Source: Ligustrum vulgare (taxonomy: Eukaryota > Streptophyta > Magnoliopsida > Lamiales > Oleaceae). From it: a stretch of 64,000 bases of DNA. Under the pieces are notes generated by a model. The model was not told where the DNA came from. It saw only the letters and a list, made by a program, of their open reading frames with translations, and did no database searches. The translations under genes were made by a program, and so were the position numbers. Where the stretch lies: the NCBI GenBank assembly GCA_963555705.1, contig OY743184.1, positions 20,883,859-20,947,858 on the forward strand, in the 5' to 3' direction. Every line of letters begins with the position of its first letter. The first letter of the stretch is position 1. Shown in pieces: positions 44,780 to 54,887 of the stretch.

Positions 44780-45230
44780 GATATAATCCACTCGAGAAAG
44801 TTCATAAGAAAGACTCGCCAATGCCCGTGGAGTTTGACGAAAAACCCGCCATTGAATCCAAAGATGAGTCAACTTTGTTAAAAACGAAGGACCCCTGTGA
44901 ACTTACACCACGACCACTACGTACGGATTGAAAATGTTCACGCCATTAACAGAAGTTCATACAAAATTGTAAATGTAGGTGTTACAGAGTATAAGGTAAA
45001 ATTGCTCAAAAATTGGTCAGAATCAGACCTAATTAGAAAACGTGGATACATTAACTTTGTTAGATCTGGGGGATTAGAGTACACATCTTATCATACAATT
45101 CAAGTGCATTTTACATCATCATACAAGACATTTACAACTACAAGGCATCCGCACTTGTAAATACTCATGCTTAAACAGTTTGAAACGTTGCTGCCAAAAT
45201 ACTGGACAAAATATAAATAAGTCATTTCAT
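44780..45230 (+). other. junction region between truncated element and Tat 3' region
   Basis: The nested element ends somewhere around 44900-44990 without an LTR. Tat-like 3' sequence is back by about 45020 (tcagacctaattagaaaacg). No gene is supported; the frame at 44897-45160 has no recognised feature. Confidence 0.4.
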
Positions 45231-46781
45231 TCATAAAAGTAAGGCATTTACAAACTGAAGGAATGATACATTTACAATGTCAGGTGCCGGGGCACTAACC
45301 AAAAAAAAAAAAAAAAAAAAACAACAACAAAACAAAAACCTAACGGTAGGGCAAAGATAGGAGAGGATTATTGAGGGGGGGACATCTTCTGAAGAGCCCT
45401 TGTCGGATGCATCCAGAGGATCCGCAGGAGCATCTTGAAGCTCGGGGTATAAGGCTTCGATGGAGGACAAGTCCAAAGTCGGAAAGGCTTCCTTCACGTA
45501 CCCCAAAGCCATCCTGACCCCTAAGTTCCCAAAAACCCGCTGCATAGCCTCATACTCTGGGGTCTCTTCAAAAGTATCTTTGAAGTTCTGGACAGCCTCC
45601 AACACTCTGGTATTTAAAGCATTTTCCACCCGTGTCATGACAGTCTGCTCCAGGACCTCAGTGATCCTCGTTTGCATATGCTTCTCCAAAGAGGCAAGGT
45701 CCTCCTCTGCCTTCCTCCTAGCTTCCACCTCTCTCTCCAATTTTTCGATGGATGCTGCCACCTCGGCCTCTAGCTTAGAGGTGGCTGCGTTAGCTGCAGA
45801 CAAAGCTTCATAGGTGATTGACTGCCCTCGGTTGGAATCATCTAGCCTTTTGCACAGAGCCGCCAGGTCTGATTCAGAGGACCGGAGATCATGCTTCAGT
45901 TTATCATTGTCCTCCTGGAGGTGCTTCGCATTAGCCCTCTCTTCTGAAGAAGATTTACGGGCTATGGACAGCTGGGCCTTGAGGTCATTGATCTCCTTGA
46001 GCATATTATCCGCATGGCGGAGAGCAGTCTCAGCGTCCCTCTTGTCCCGTTGAGCTACCTTCACGGAGGACTCTACCTCGTCAATGAGGGCCAGAGCTCT
46101 AGCGTTCATAGCCTTGGCAGCGAGTAGCTTCCGAGACGGAGTGGAACTGGAGGAGAAGGCAGCCCAACCCTCTGTCCAAAATTGCTCAGTAATCAGGGCC
46201 GCCCTGGCTGGAGGGGAACTAGGGGAATCAGACAACGAAGGGCTGAAGGCGACATCTCTGGGGAGGATGCTAGTTTTGATATGATTGAGCTCTTCTGCTC
46301 CCTCAGGTGTCACTTCATAATTCAAGCCCAGAATGGACAAGGATGGCTCGTCCTCCAAGTCTTCAGTTATTGCTGGCGGAGGTGCGGATGTGGACTCCTT
46401 GCCTTTACCCCTTCTGAGCCTCTTCAAGGGGGCAGGCTCCTCCTCCAGTGCCTGCTCAGATATGACCTCAGACAAGATAGGTGGCACTGAGGCGTCCCTA
46501 GTCTCTCTGCCCCTCTTGGATCCGCCCCTATCCGACCTCTTCCCCTTCCCTTTGGCCATACCTCTCTCAGGGTCTGCCTCCCCCTCAATGTTGGGCTGTT
46601 GAGGACCCACTGGCAGTAGAGTGGGCGGTGGTAGTAGAGCTGGAAGGGGGCCCTGAAGTTGGGCAGTAGAATTCTCAGATACTTCCTTCGCTACCCCAAC
46701 TTGAAGGTTGGCCAGAACCGCTTTCTGCCTTCTTTCAATCTCGCTGCCGTGGCGCAGGGCAAGAGGGATCTTCTTATCCAT
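45231..46781 (-). CDS. antisense gene of Tat element, last exon
   Basis: A minus-strand open frame of 516 residues, opposite to gag-pol. The N-terminal 160 residues are low complexity (Pro, Glu, basic clusters such as RGMAKGKGKRSDRGG that could be nuclear localisation signals). Residues about 225-400 form a long heptad-like coiled coil rich in Ala, Glu, Lys and Leu. A conserved-looking segment (FEETPEYEAMQRVFGNLGVRMAL) follows, then a degenerate tail. Upstream exons lie at 46990-48222. Extra antisense genes of this layout after integrase are known from Tat-lineage elements and resemble the family named putative gypsy-type transposon (Pfam Transposase_28). The role is unknown. Confidence 0.7.
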   Translation of the reverse strand: MDKKIPLALRHGSEIERRQKAVLANLQVGVAKEVSENSTAQLQGPLPALLPPPTLLPVGPQQPNIEGEADPERGMAKGKGKRSDRGGSKRGRETRDASVPPILSEVISEQALEEEPAPLKRLRRGKGKESTSAPPPAITEDLEDEPSLSILGLNYEVTPEGAEELNHIKTSILPRDVAFSPSLSDSPSSPPARAALITEQFWTEGWAAFSSSSTPSRKLLAAKAMNARALALIDEVESSVKVAQRDKRDAETALRHADNMLKEINDLKAQLSIARKSSSEERANAKHLQEDNDKLKHDLRSSESDLAALCKRLDDSNRGQSITYEALSAANAATSKLEAEVAASIEKLEREVEARRKAEEDLASLEKHMQTRITEVLEQTVMTRVENALNTRVLEAVQNFKDTFEETPEYEAMQRVFGNLGVRMALGYVKEAFPTLDLSSIEALYPELQDAPADPLDASDKGSSEDVPPSIILSYLCPTVRFLFCCCFFFFFFLVSAPAPDIVNVSFLQFVNALLL

Positions 46782-46884
46782 AAGACCCTTTAAAGAGATC
46801 TTTAGAAATTCCTTGGAACCTAAAAAAAAATGATGATGAGGCTACGAGCAGAAAAAGTGTAAGATAAAGCAGTAATAGGGAAAC

Positions 46885-47031
46885 GAACAGACTCATGGCT
46901 CGCATAAGACCGTGTTTAACAAACAATTTGTTTTGCTGAAGGACCCCTTGGAAACTACCCTTGTATGCAAACAAACGCCTCACGGCCTCTAGGTCTGCGT
47001 CGGGCAGAAGGCGAGCAAAAGTGTCCCCTGC
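46885..47031 (-). pseudogene. antisense gene of Tat element, middle exon
   Basis: Read on the minus strand, an exon starting after an AG acceptor (tctatggcag) encodes GDTFARLLPDADLEAVRRLF and GSFQGVLQQNKLFVKHGLM. The upstream intron (about 47032-47140) has a GTGAGT donor. The downstream donor looks damaged (atgagtctg where a gtgagt would fit), so splicing to the last exon may fail in this copy. Confidence 0.5.
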
Positions 47032-47140
47032 CATAGACCAATAAAATGTTAGGAAGCAGTCAAGAAAAGTGAATATAAATGAAAGAGCAAAAGACGCACG
47101 ACACTTAAAGATTCTAAAACAGGTACAAGACTCACTAGGT

Positions 47141-48222
47141 AGGGAAAGAGTTCGGGGAACTGTAATTTCTGGAATGGGATCCATGGGGGAGCTCTGCCAC
47201 TCCCCGGCAACCCAGAACCACTGGTTCCTCCAGTTCTTTATTGAGGTCTTGTGACCGATGATAACTGGAGGATATGACCCCCTAGGAGACAGGTAATACC
47301 AGTCCTTGACGTCCTACCTCACATCTCTTTCCCTTCTAACTGATTTCTTCAGAGTGTAGAGGGTATGAATGATGTGCAGTGAGATGGGGTGGTCTGGATT
47401 AACCTCTTGCTACACCAGCCAAGTTCCCACGGCCTGGGTCCAAAAGTTGGGGGCCAGCTAGTAGGGGCACAGGTTATAACTCCTGAGCAACGCCCTGAAG
47501 AAGGGGTGTAGAGGCAGCCTCATCCCGCAAGAAAGAGCGTCGTAGCATATGGCTGCTTGACCTTGAGGAGGGCTGAAAGGCCGGCAAGAAGATGTAGGGT
47601 GTACCAATTGAACCCCTTCTGGAATTCTGAATTTTTCCGAAGCCCCAGCCAAGTCAACCTTTCGAATTTCAGTAGCAACCTCGGTGCTCTCCCATGACTA
47701 CGGGTGTGGATCGGGATCAACGTGATAGCCCGAGACCTTGTTAACCTGGTCAACCCAATCCTCTACTTGGGCGACCTCCTCTGCGGACAAACCCAATTCT
47801 TCCCTATGTGCCCTAAACGAGGCCCTAACGATTAAGCCAAGGTCCTGGTGACCAGAAGAAGAGCCTGCCACCTCTCCTCTCCTGAGATCCCTGTCCCGTT
47901 TGCTCCGAAGCTCTGCCAAAGATGCCTCCTCCTCGGATGACAGATGAGCCATGTAAGTCTGATGTTTATCTTCTTCGCTGTCAGTATCACTCAAATAGAT
48001 TATGCCATGGTTTTTCCTATTTCTCCTCTTAATCTGCTCCCTAAAGAAGTGGGAACTAAAAATCGATAAAGAGACGGGGCAGAAACCTCTTACGGGAACC
48101 GCCATTGCTAGCATTTCCTGTGAACCCGTTCCCCCAATTCTTTCCATTTTTTCTTTTTTTGGTTTTAAAGGTGGGTCAGACTCAACAAAGGAAAAAACAA
48201 GGTGCAAAAACGAAATTTTCAA
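47141..48222 (-). pseudogene. antisense gene of Tat element, first exon(s)
   Basis: One minus-strand frame runs from Met 48222 through LSSEEEASLAELRSKRDRDL, LPLHPFFRALLRSYNL, NFWTQAV and IKNWRNQWFWVAGEW to the GTGAGT donor near 47140. The blocks GMRLPLHPFFRALL and WRNQWFWV are the familiar core of the Transposase_28 family. Four in-frame TAG stops interrupt it, at 47698, 47458, 47410 and 47314. So the gene was once a continuous coding region with at least three exons and is now dead. Confidence 0.65.
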
Positions 48223-48988
48223 ACCCGTAATGAGAAACTAAAAATGAAAAAGTCTCGCATATATAGAGACCAAGAAGTTTACCATCAAATGACGAACGCT
48301 TGAAACGGTGCACTGGAAATGAAGAACCCGCTGGTAAAAACTGCAGAATGTTAAGGGCAGATGCCGGGTAGAGAACCCTTAAAGAGAAGTTTCGAAACTC
48401 GCAATAGAGAAGAAAACGGTGCAAACTTTCGCCAGAGAGTCGCTGCAAAGATTCTTAGAAAATGGCAAAAGGGTTATAACCAAATGAGGGAGGATTTATA
48501 GAGACCCCAATGATCTGGAGTCCTCGATTTTTGTGAGTTGTATGATTAATGTGGTTAACCCATGCTTCTTGGAAAATGGGCTAATCAAAGCGCCAGCTGT
48601 CAAAAGGGAGGCACAAAACCCTTCAGCTGCCAAAGTGTCTCCCACGCGCGGTGACGTGTCCTCTTCCACACTCATCATTGTTCTTGGAAACAGACACCAG
48701 TAGCCCCTTTGTATTAAATGCGCCACTAAAGAAACGCTCTCATAAGATCCCATTCCTACTTAGGAGAAAAAATCCGAGGCAACAGTTCGACTATAATATG
48801 GACCCGAACCTCACATAAGGAATGCCATTATTGCCCCCCTTAAAAGTTGCTACGCTACGCAGCGGCTCCTAGTTAAAGGATGGAGAAGCGACTGCGGGAT
48901 GTTGGGTGTAGCAGGCAACGGAACTAAGTCAAAAGTTACTGCTGCGAAATCATGTCAAATCCTACACAAACATAAATGATCCCTTCGG
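48223..48988. other. Tat element 3' region upstream of antisense gene
   Basis: Non-coding on present evidence. Any promoter of the antisense gene should lie here, on the minus strand. Short minus-strand frames at 48182-48448 and 48496-48753 show no recognised domain. Confidence 0.45.
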
Positions 48989-49002
48989 ACTTGAGGGACT
49001 AG
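48989..49002 (+). promoter_or_regulatory. polypurine tract of Tat element
   Basis: The string acttgagggactag precedes the 3' LTR. Confidence 0.55.
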
Positions 49003-49664
49003 TGTTGAAACCGGGCCCAAAGGAAAGCACAGTGATCCACCAGCAGGGGCCCAATAGAGGCCCAATAGACCTTGACCCACAGTTAAGGCCTCAGGTTGGG
49101 ACAATTGCCGAGGTGGTACGTCAAGGAAACCTCTCTAGCCGACCTGGTTAAACGCATGGCCAATGTGCTTTATGCTCAGCCGGGGCGCTTTATGGCGTTA
49201 ACCAGAAGAGAGATGGAGTCAGTGATGAGACGTTGCCTTTACTAAGATGTGACGGTGCCCATCCCTTACAAAACGTAGCAATGATTACAGTCAAAAAGCA
49301 AGGTTGTCACCTCCAAGAGCTAGGGTGAAGACAAGTGTAAAGTACGCCACGTGTCATGATCCGATACAAAAAGTTCCTCTATAAATGGAGCACGATTGTC
49401 TCCAAAAAGGGGGTTAGCAATTTAAGACTCTTAACAATATATTTCTATAACTCCTTTTTCTCTCTTTTACACACTTATATTTCCCGCACCCAATATATAT
49501 TAGCCAAAAATGAGTACTGACTTTGGCATCGGAGTGCAAACGGGAGCCACCTCGGTTCCCTTTGCAAACTGATAGTTTGTCACAGTGCGCAGGAGATCCA
49601 CGTGTTCAAGAGGAAAGAGCTGAGACGTGTTGGTCCAAGATCCAGTTAGATTTTGTGGTCAACA
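49003..49664 (+). repeat. 3' LTR of Tat element
   Basis: A near-identical copy of 34874-35536, ending TTGTGGTCAACA, followed by the ACAAG TSD at 49665-49669. Confidence 0.93.
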
Positions 49665-49778
49665 ACAAGTATTTAGCAAGACATGGGCATTGAATAAAAA
49701 GGCATTAATAGAGTATGTTTCTTTGGAATAATTTATCAAACACTTTGAGAGTACACTTTAGAAAATGTAGGAATGTAA

Positions 49779-50438
49779 GGCCCCGTTCTCTTAGCTGTTT
49801 TGAGCCCGTTTTGAGTTTTCGGTTTTTGGAAATATCGAAAACGCGTTCACTTTACCCATTTTCAGAAACGCGTTTTCCAAAACACCAAAAAAAATACAAA
49901 GGAAACTCAAAACGATTTTATTGCGTTTTGGGTATTTTTTGTTAAAAAGTCCAAAACGACCAAAACGCGCGTTTTGAATTTTTTTTTTTGTAAATGTGAG
50001 ATACTTCCTTCACTTGAAATTCTTATATTATTTTGTCATTATATATAGATCCATGTTAAGATTTTTTTTTTGTAATTTTTTATTTATTATTATTATTATT
50101 ATTTTGTAAATGTGAGATACTTCCTTCACTTGAAGTTCTTATGTTATTTTGTCATTATATATAGATCCATGTTAAGATTTTTTTTTTTTTTTTGTAATTT
50201 TTTTTTTTTTTTTTTTTTACTCTTTGTAAAAGTGAGACACTTCCTTCACTTGAAGTTTTTATGTTATTTTGTCATTATATATATAAATCAATGTTAAGTT
50301 TTTTTTCTTGTAAATATTTTATTTTTACTTTTATTTTTATTTTTTGTAAAAGTAAGACACTTCCTTAATTTGAAATTCTTATATTATTTTGCTATTATAT
50401 AGATCCATGTTAAGATTTTTTTTTTTTTTTTGTAATTT

Positions 50439-50472
<34 letters not shown>

Positions 50473-50877
50473 TTTTTTTGTAAATGTGAGACACTTCCTT
50501 CACTTGAAGTTCTTATATTATTTTGCCATTATATATAGATCCATGTTAAGATTTTATTGGTATGTGGTTAAATTTTTGTTTAGCTGAAATAATATTAATG
50601 ATGAATTTATTGATATAGAGAACTAACTGATTTATTAACATTAAAACTAATGTAATTCAACAAATCAACCATTTTTTACATATAAAATATCACAAAAAAA
50701 TATATCAAAAAATTACAAAGTAAACGTATTTTTCAGTTTTCTATTTTTGAAAACAGTTTTCCTAAATCACAAAGAGAACATATTTTCAGCAATCCCAAAA
50801 CAAACAACCAAAATCCAAAATTCAAAACAAAATCCAAAACTCAAAATCCAAAATCGAAACACAAAGAGAACGGCCCC
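49779..50877. mobile_element. Harbinger-like MITE with internal tandem array
   Basis: The ends ggccccgttctcttag and, inward from the right, ggggccgttctctttg are flanked by TAA on both sides (49776-49778, 50878-50880). The 1.1-kb element has gttttgag/aaaacgcg-rich subterminal parts and no transposase. It sits in the leader of the chromovirus-type element. Confidence 0.65.
49990..50560. repeat. five tandem copies of a 115-130 bp unit
   Basis: Each unit contains a gtaaatgtgagacacttcct-like start, then cacttgaagttcttat, then atagatccatgttaag, separated by T and TTA tracts of variable length. Starts lie at about 49990, 50106, 50226, 50346 and 50480. The open frame at 50112-50297 is a translation of this array. 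Confidence 0.85.
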
Positions 50878-51070
50878 TAAGTGTTTGGCTAATGGAAACC
50901 CCCAACAAATGCAACAATCAATATACCCAATATGTATGAATCAAGAATTACTCATGGGCATATGAAATTTTCCAATTTTTTTCCAATTTTAGGATTTCTT
51001 TTCTTTTTTTCTTTTTGAATAACAACAACAACAACAAATATAAATGATAGATTTACCAAATTAGAGCCAA

Positions 51071-51082
51071 GCTCTAATACCA
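51071..51082 (-). promoter_or_regulatory. primer binding site of chromovirus-type element
   Basis: On the minus strand tggtattagagc follows the 5' LTR after two bases. It matches the initiator-Met tRNA site tggtatcagagc with one change. Confidence 0.8.
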
Positions 51083-51084
51083 AA

Positions 51085-51854
51085 TGATGCGAACCCCTTC
51101 TGTATATTGACCGAAAATTCCCACAACAATTTAATACAAAACCCAAGAAAGCTAAAGTGGTAAATAAAGCGATAAATACCTTAACTCAAGTTTAAATCTA
51201 ACCCAAAATTCAAGGATTAAACTAACCCTAACCCAATGGGTATCAACTAAAAAAATTTCAAGGTGGCGGAAAATAAATAACAACACAAGAATAACAATAT
51301 TCAAGGAAAGTTGATTAAATTCCAAGAAGATAACAAGAACAAATGAGGTTTTTATCCTTACCTCAAAGGGGTATTTCGAGGCCAAGCTCTCAACAGCATT
51401 TCATATGAACAACCAAGTTGATGGGTTTGAAATGAAAATTGTGTATATATAATGTACAAAATTGGGCAAAAGATGCAATTTTGAAATTTAGAAGAAAAAC
51501 CCCGTTTTCGTAAAACAGAGTGTTTCGGTCAACCGAACTAGTCGACCGAAATTATTTCGGTCGATCACAGGGTCGACCGAAATGGGACTTTTGGTCGACC
51601 AACCCTCAGCCGAACACGACTGAGGCTGCCTTCAAAATTCTCTGCAGAGTTTCGGTCGACCGGAATGACTTTCAGTCGACCAAAATTGGCTGAGTCCAGT
51701 TTCTCCTTAATTTTGACTCCAACTTGATTCTTGGTTTGTTTTTCTTGACTTTAATTACTTGTTTAGCCTCGAATCTTGAACCTCGTCGGGGTCGGATCTC
51801 TTCATAGGTCTCACGGGCTCGCGCATCGAAGTTTGACTTTCTCGGTTCTCATCA
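51085..51854 (-). repeat. 5' LTR of chromovirus-type element
   Basis: A copy of 29630-30405 in the same orientation, with the GTCGAC palindrome cluster at about 51520-51690 and the TATA-like box at about 51441-51453. Followed by the CTTAT TSD. Confidence 0.92.
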
Positions 51855-51859
51855 CTTAT

Positions 51860-53568
51860 CATGTATAAATTATTCCCAGTTCATCCCCAACTATTAATTA
51901 AATTTCCATATGCATGCATGACAGAATTTATGTTAGAATTGGAGTGCCAAAACTCATAAAACGATTTCCTCAAGTTAAATCACGTTTAAACATCTCCTCA
52001 GGAAGTAATTTATAAAATGTTAGTAACATCAAACATAGCATTATTCTAGGATTATTTCAAGCAGAGTTCATCATTTTTAAATATTTTCTTTATTTTGATC
52101 ATATCTACCTTTTAATTAAAACTCAATTTATAAGGAAGACCTCATACAAATATATGCATACTTTAACTAACTGTAAGAGAAACTTATGAAAGAAATAAAA
52201 AATAATTATAAACCACAGAAAGTTCAGATTCACTTTACTTACAAAATGTAGAATTTTTCTCCTTAGTAGTGTGTCCAGAAATTACAATTTACAGATATAA
52301 ACAAGTTAGAAATTTGGGGGATTAAACTCTATAATCTGGTTTTCAATTAAACAAGAGAGGTTATCCCAAAATATTTCCCTTTCTGCAAGAAATCCGATAG
52401 TCTGTGTTGACAGATTCGGAGGCTCCTAGTAGCGTCCGAGTCTGTTGATTAAAATTCTGAGTTTAACAGTTGATTTCTTTGATTTCTGGTATAATAAGAA
52501 CATACAAGTGATGAAATTCTTACCTATATGAGTATTCATTACTTGTACATTCATAGATTAAAAAGGAAAGCAAGAAGAAATGGACTAGATTCTTAAAATT
52601 TAAGTTTTTGGAAAAGAATTTCACCCGATAGCTGTGTGAACGAGTTCTGGGTTTAACCTGATCAGAGTGGGAGTATTTATATAGAGCTTAAGTGTTAGGA
52701 TGTGTTTGGTTTTGGGTTACTTTTTAATTTCCAGCTTATTTAATGATTTATGTTGTTTTAGTATTAATACAACGATTATTTATACACATATTTATCGCAC
52801 TTGTATTCTAGAATTAACAAGCTCAGCCAAATAGGTTCTAATGTGTATTAGGTTTTTGGGACAAGTGTCCCACTCATGTATTATAATATTCATAAATTTT
52901 CCAGATTTTGTATTCGAGTGACCACTTTTAGACCAATATTTGGAGGTCGAGACGACATTCATTTTGGTCACTCTTTATACTGTTGGAAAGTTCACACTAA
53001 AAGCTTTGTAACGGTCACACATGCAAAGAAGACCGATCACTACATAGTTCATACCACTCATCCAATGTTAGCTGCTTGACAGGGTTCTACACTTAGTCAG
53101 ATTTTCAGGGTTTTCAACATATCTGGGCAGGCAGGTTTGACTCAATTTTTAAGGTAACTCCCGACCTCATATGCACTCAATTTTTATACCAATACATTCA
53201 CCTCATGATGGTCTACAAGATGGTTTAACATGCATCAGAAGTGGATCAATATACGTTATTTACCAAAGTCTCAAAGTCGAGCTCTTAACAATGACAATTC
53301 TGTAAATTAAGCTTAATTTTCCCAAAATTTCAGCTTTATCCCCTCCTATAAAATTAAGTCTGATTGAGCCCAAATAATACCTATAACTTTATTTTATGTC
53401 AATTTGGTCCCCCAAAATCATGGTCCAAGTAATTTATTGTCCTTTTCTAAAAATTTCATCTCTCTCCCATTACCGAAAATATAATATTGACTGCTTCTAA
53501 AATAGAATAATTAAATCAAATTTTCTAACTTATTTAAAATTTATAGCACAAGATTTCGGGGTGCTACA
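51860..53568 (-). mobile_element. long decayed gypsy LTR, right segment
   Basis: This is the other part of the LTR that begins at 27660. On the minus strand it starts TGTAGCACCCCGAAATC at 53568 and continues through typical gypsy LTR sequence. No internal region or partner LTR was found, so it is probably a solo LTR. The frame at 52876-53079 shows nothing recognisable. Confidence 0.5.
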
Positions 53569-54700
53569 ACGACTCTATTTATAAGGATAACATGTAATTA
53601 CTCCTAAAAAAGTATAAAATTATGCATATTAATTGTTCATGAAAAAAATCTATTCTAGAAAAATATTTCTTCATATATCTATTATTTCTATGTGTCTATG
53701 CTTGGTTGTTATGAGTTTGTCAAATTCAATTTTGCAAATTTTTATATATTATTTCGGTATGCATTGTACCATGTGGAAATAAGAAAATCAAAAACTTAAC
53801 TGCAAGCTTATATTTTTTTGAACAATTGTTAAAAACTCGTGTGTTTTATATGTTATTTAAGACCATTAACTACTAAACTCATGTATACATTATGCGCACT
53901 AATTCATATAATAGATTCTCTCCACTAAATCCACTTATACAATATGTCCACGTTTTTCGCGTTGTCATCAAATTTTATATGTATCATGTTGGTGTTTTTT
54001 GTTCATTGATATCTTATTAAATTTTACTAGCTTCCAAAGAGCATAATAATGTAAGATCTAACATAAATTATATTGTTGCTACTGAAAATTAAATCGTTAC
54101 ATAATTTATTATTCATAACAATTAGCTATTATTGTTTCTAAAGAGCGTGCATGATATTATAATTTTCAATATTTCAAAAGAATATTGACTTATTACTCTT
54201 GAAGAAGTACAACATGCAAATTATTAACAACTTGCTAGAAAACATACTCTTGAAGAGTTATATTTTTAAATAATAACATGTTGTTGCTACTTCATTATTC
54301 ATATACTAGAAGAATGTTTTTTTGCTCTTGAAAGATATTACAATTTCAAAATTTCAGAAGAATATTGACTTATTGTTCTTGAAGTAATATAAAATATATT
54401 AATATTATTGAAGAATATTGTATTATGTTCCCCCAAAAAAATACAAATTTATATCCTATAAAAATATTTTGTTATTGCTCCGAAGAGCATGACTTTATAA
54501 GTTTCAATTATTCGAAAATGTTAATAAAAGATAAACCTGCAAAGTTTATAATAACATTTCTTAATTGGAACATTGTACTAGTATTAGTACAATTGAAACA
54601 TATATTTTATTGAAATAGAAGTTTAATACCTTTAATAGTTTATAATTTGACAAGACTGGTTGGATCATCCCAGTTCAACAATGAATTTTTTTGCAAAATT
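53569..54700 (+). other. AT-rich Copia leader-like sequence
   Basis: There is no gene. The phrases atttcaaaagaatattgact and cttgaagaagtacaacatgc repeat those at 22150-24000, suggesting the same Copia family. Confidence 0.4.
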
Positions 54701-54852
54701 AAATGTCTCTTTATTTTCTATAATATTCGATGAGAATAATCTAAGTGAAACACATGTTGCAGTATTTTGTATATACACGTACCAAAATGATAATCCCTAG
54801 ATTGGCTTTATGGTCAGAAGCCTTATGATTCCATCTAAAGTTTTTAAGAAGT

Positions 54853-54887
<35 letters not shown>

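Larger units (their letters stand above)
34874..49664 (+). mobile_element. Tat-lineage Ty3/gypsy element with antisense gene
   Basis: LTRs of 663 and 662 bp flank the 14.8-kb element, with a perfect ACAAG TSD (34869-34873, 49665-49669). Order: LTR, primer site, tandem-repeat leader, gag, protease, RT with RNase H, an extra archaeal-type RNase H, integrase, a long 3' region with an antisense gene, purine tract, LTR. The extra RNase H and the antisense gene after integrase are marks of the Tat/Ogre/Retand group. The LTRs differ at about 27 of 662 positions by eye, near 4%. All sense frames are broken. Confidence 0.93.
29630..51854 (-). mobile_element. chromovirus-type Ty3/gypsy element with nested insertions
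   Basis: Two LTRs (29630-30405 and 51085-51854) lie in the same orientation with a perfect CTTAT TSD (29625-29629, 51855-51859). Transcription runs on the minus strand: the initiator-Met-type primer site is beside the right LTR and the purine tract beside the left. Without the Tat element, the two hAT elements and the Harbinger-like MITE it is about 5 kb. Most of gag and most of RT are absent; a protease, an RNase H tail and part of integrase remain. The LTRs differ by several dozen substitutions by eye (around 5%), more than the Tat element inside it, as nesting requires. Confidence 0.9.

Noticed and set aside
50112..50297. Phe-rich 61-residue frame
   Set aside because: It is a translation of T tracts in the MITE tandem array.
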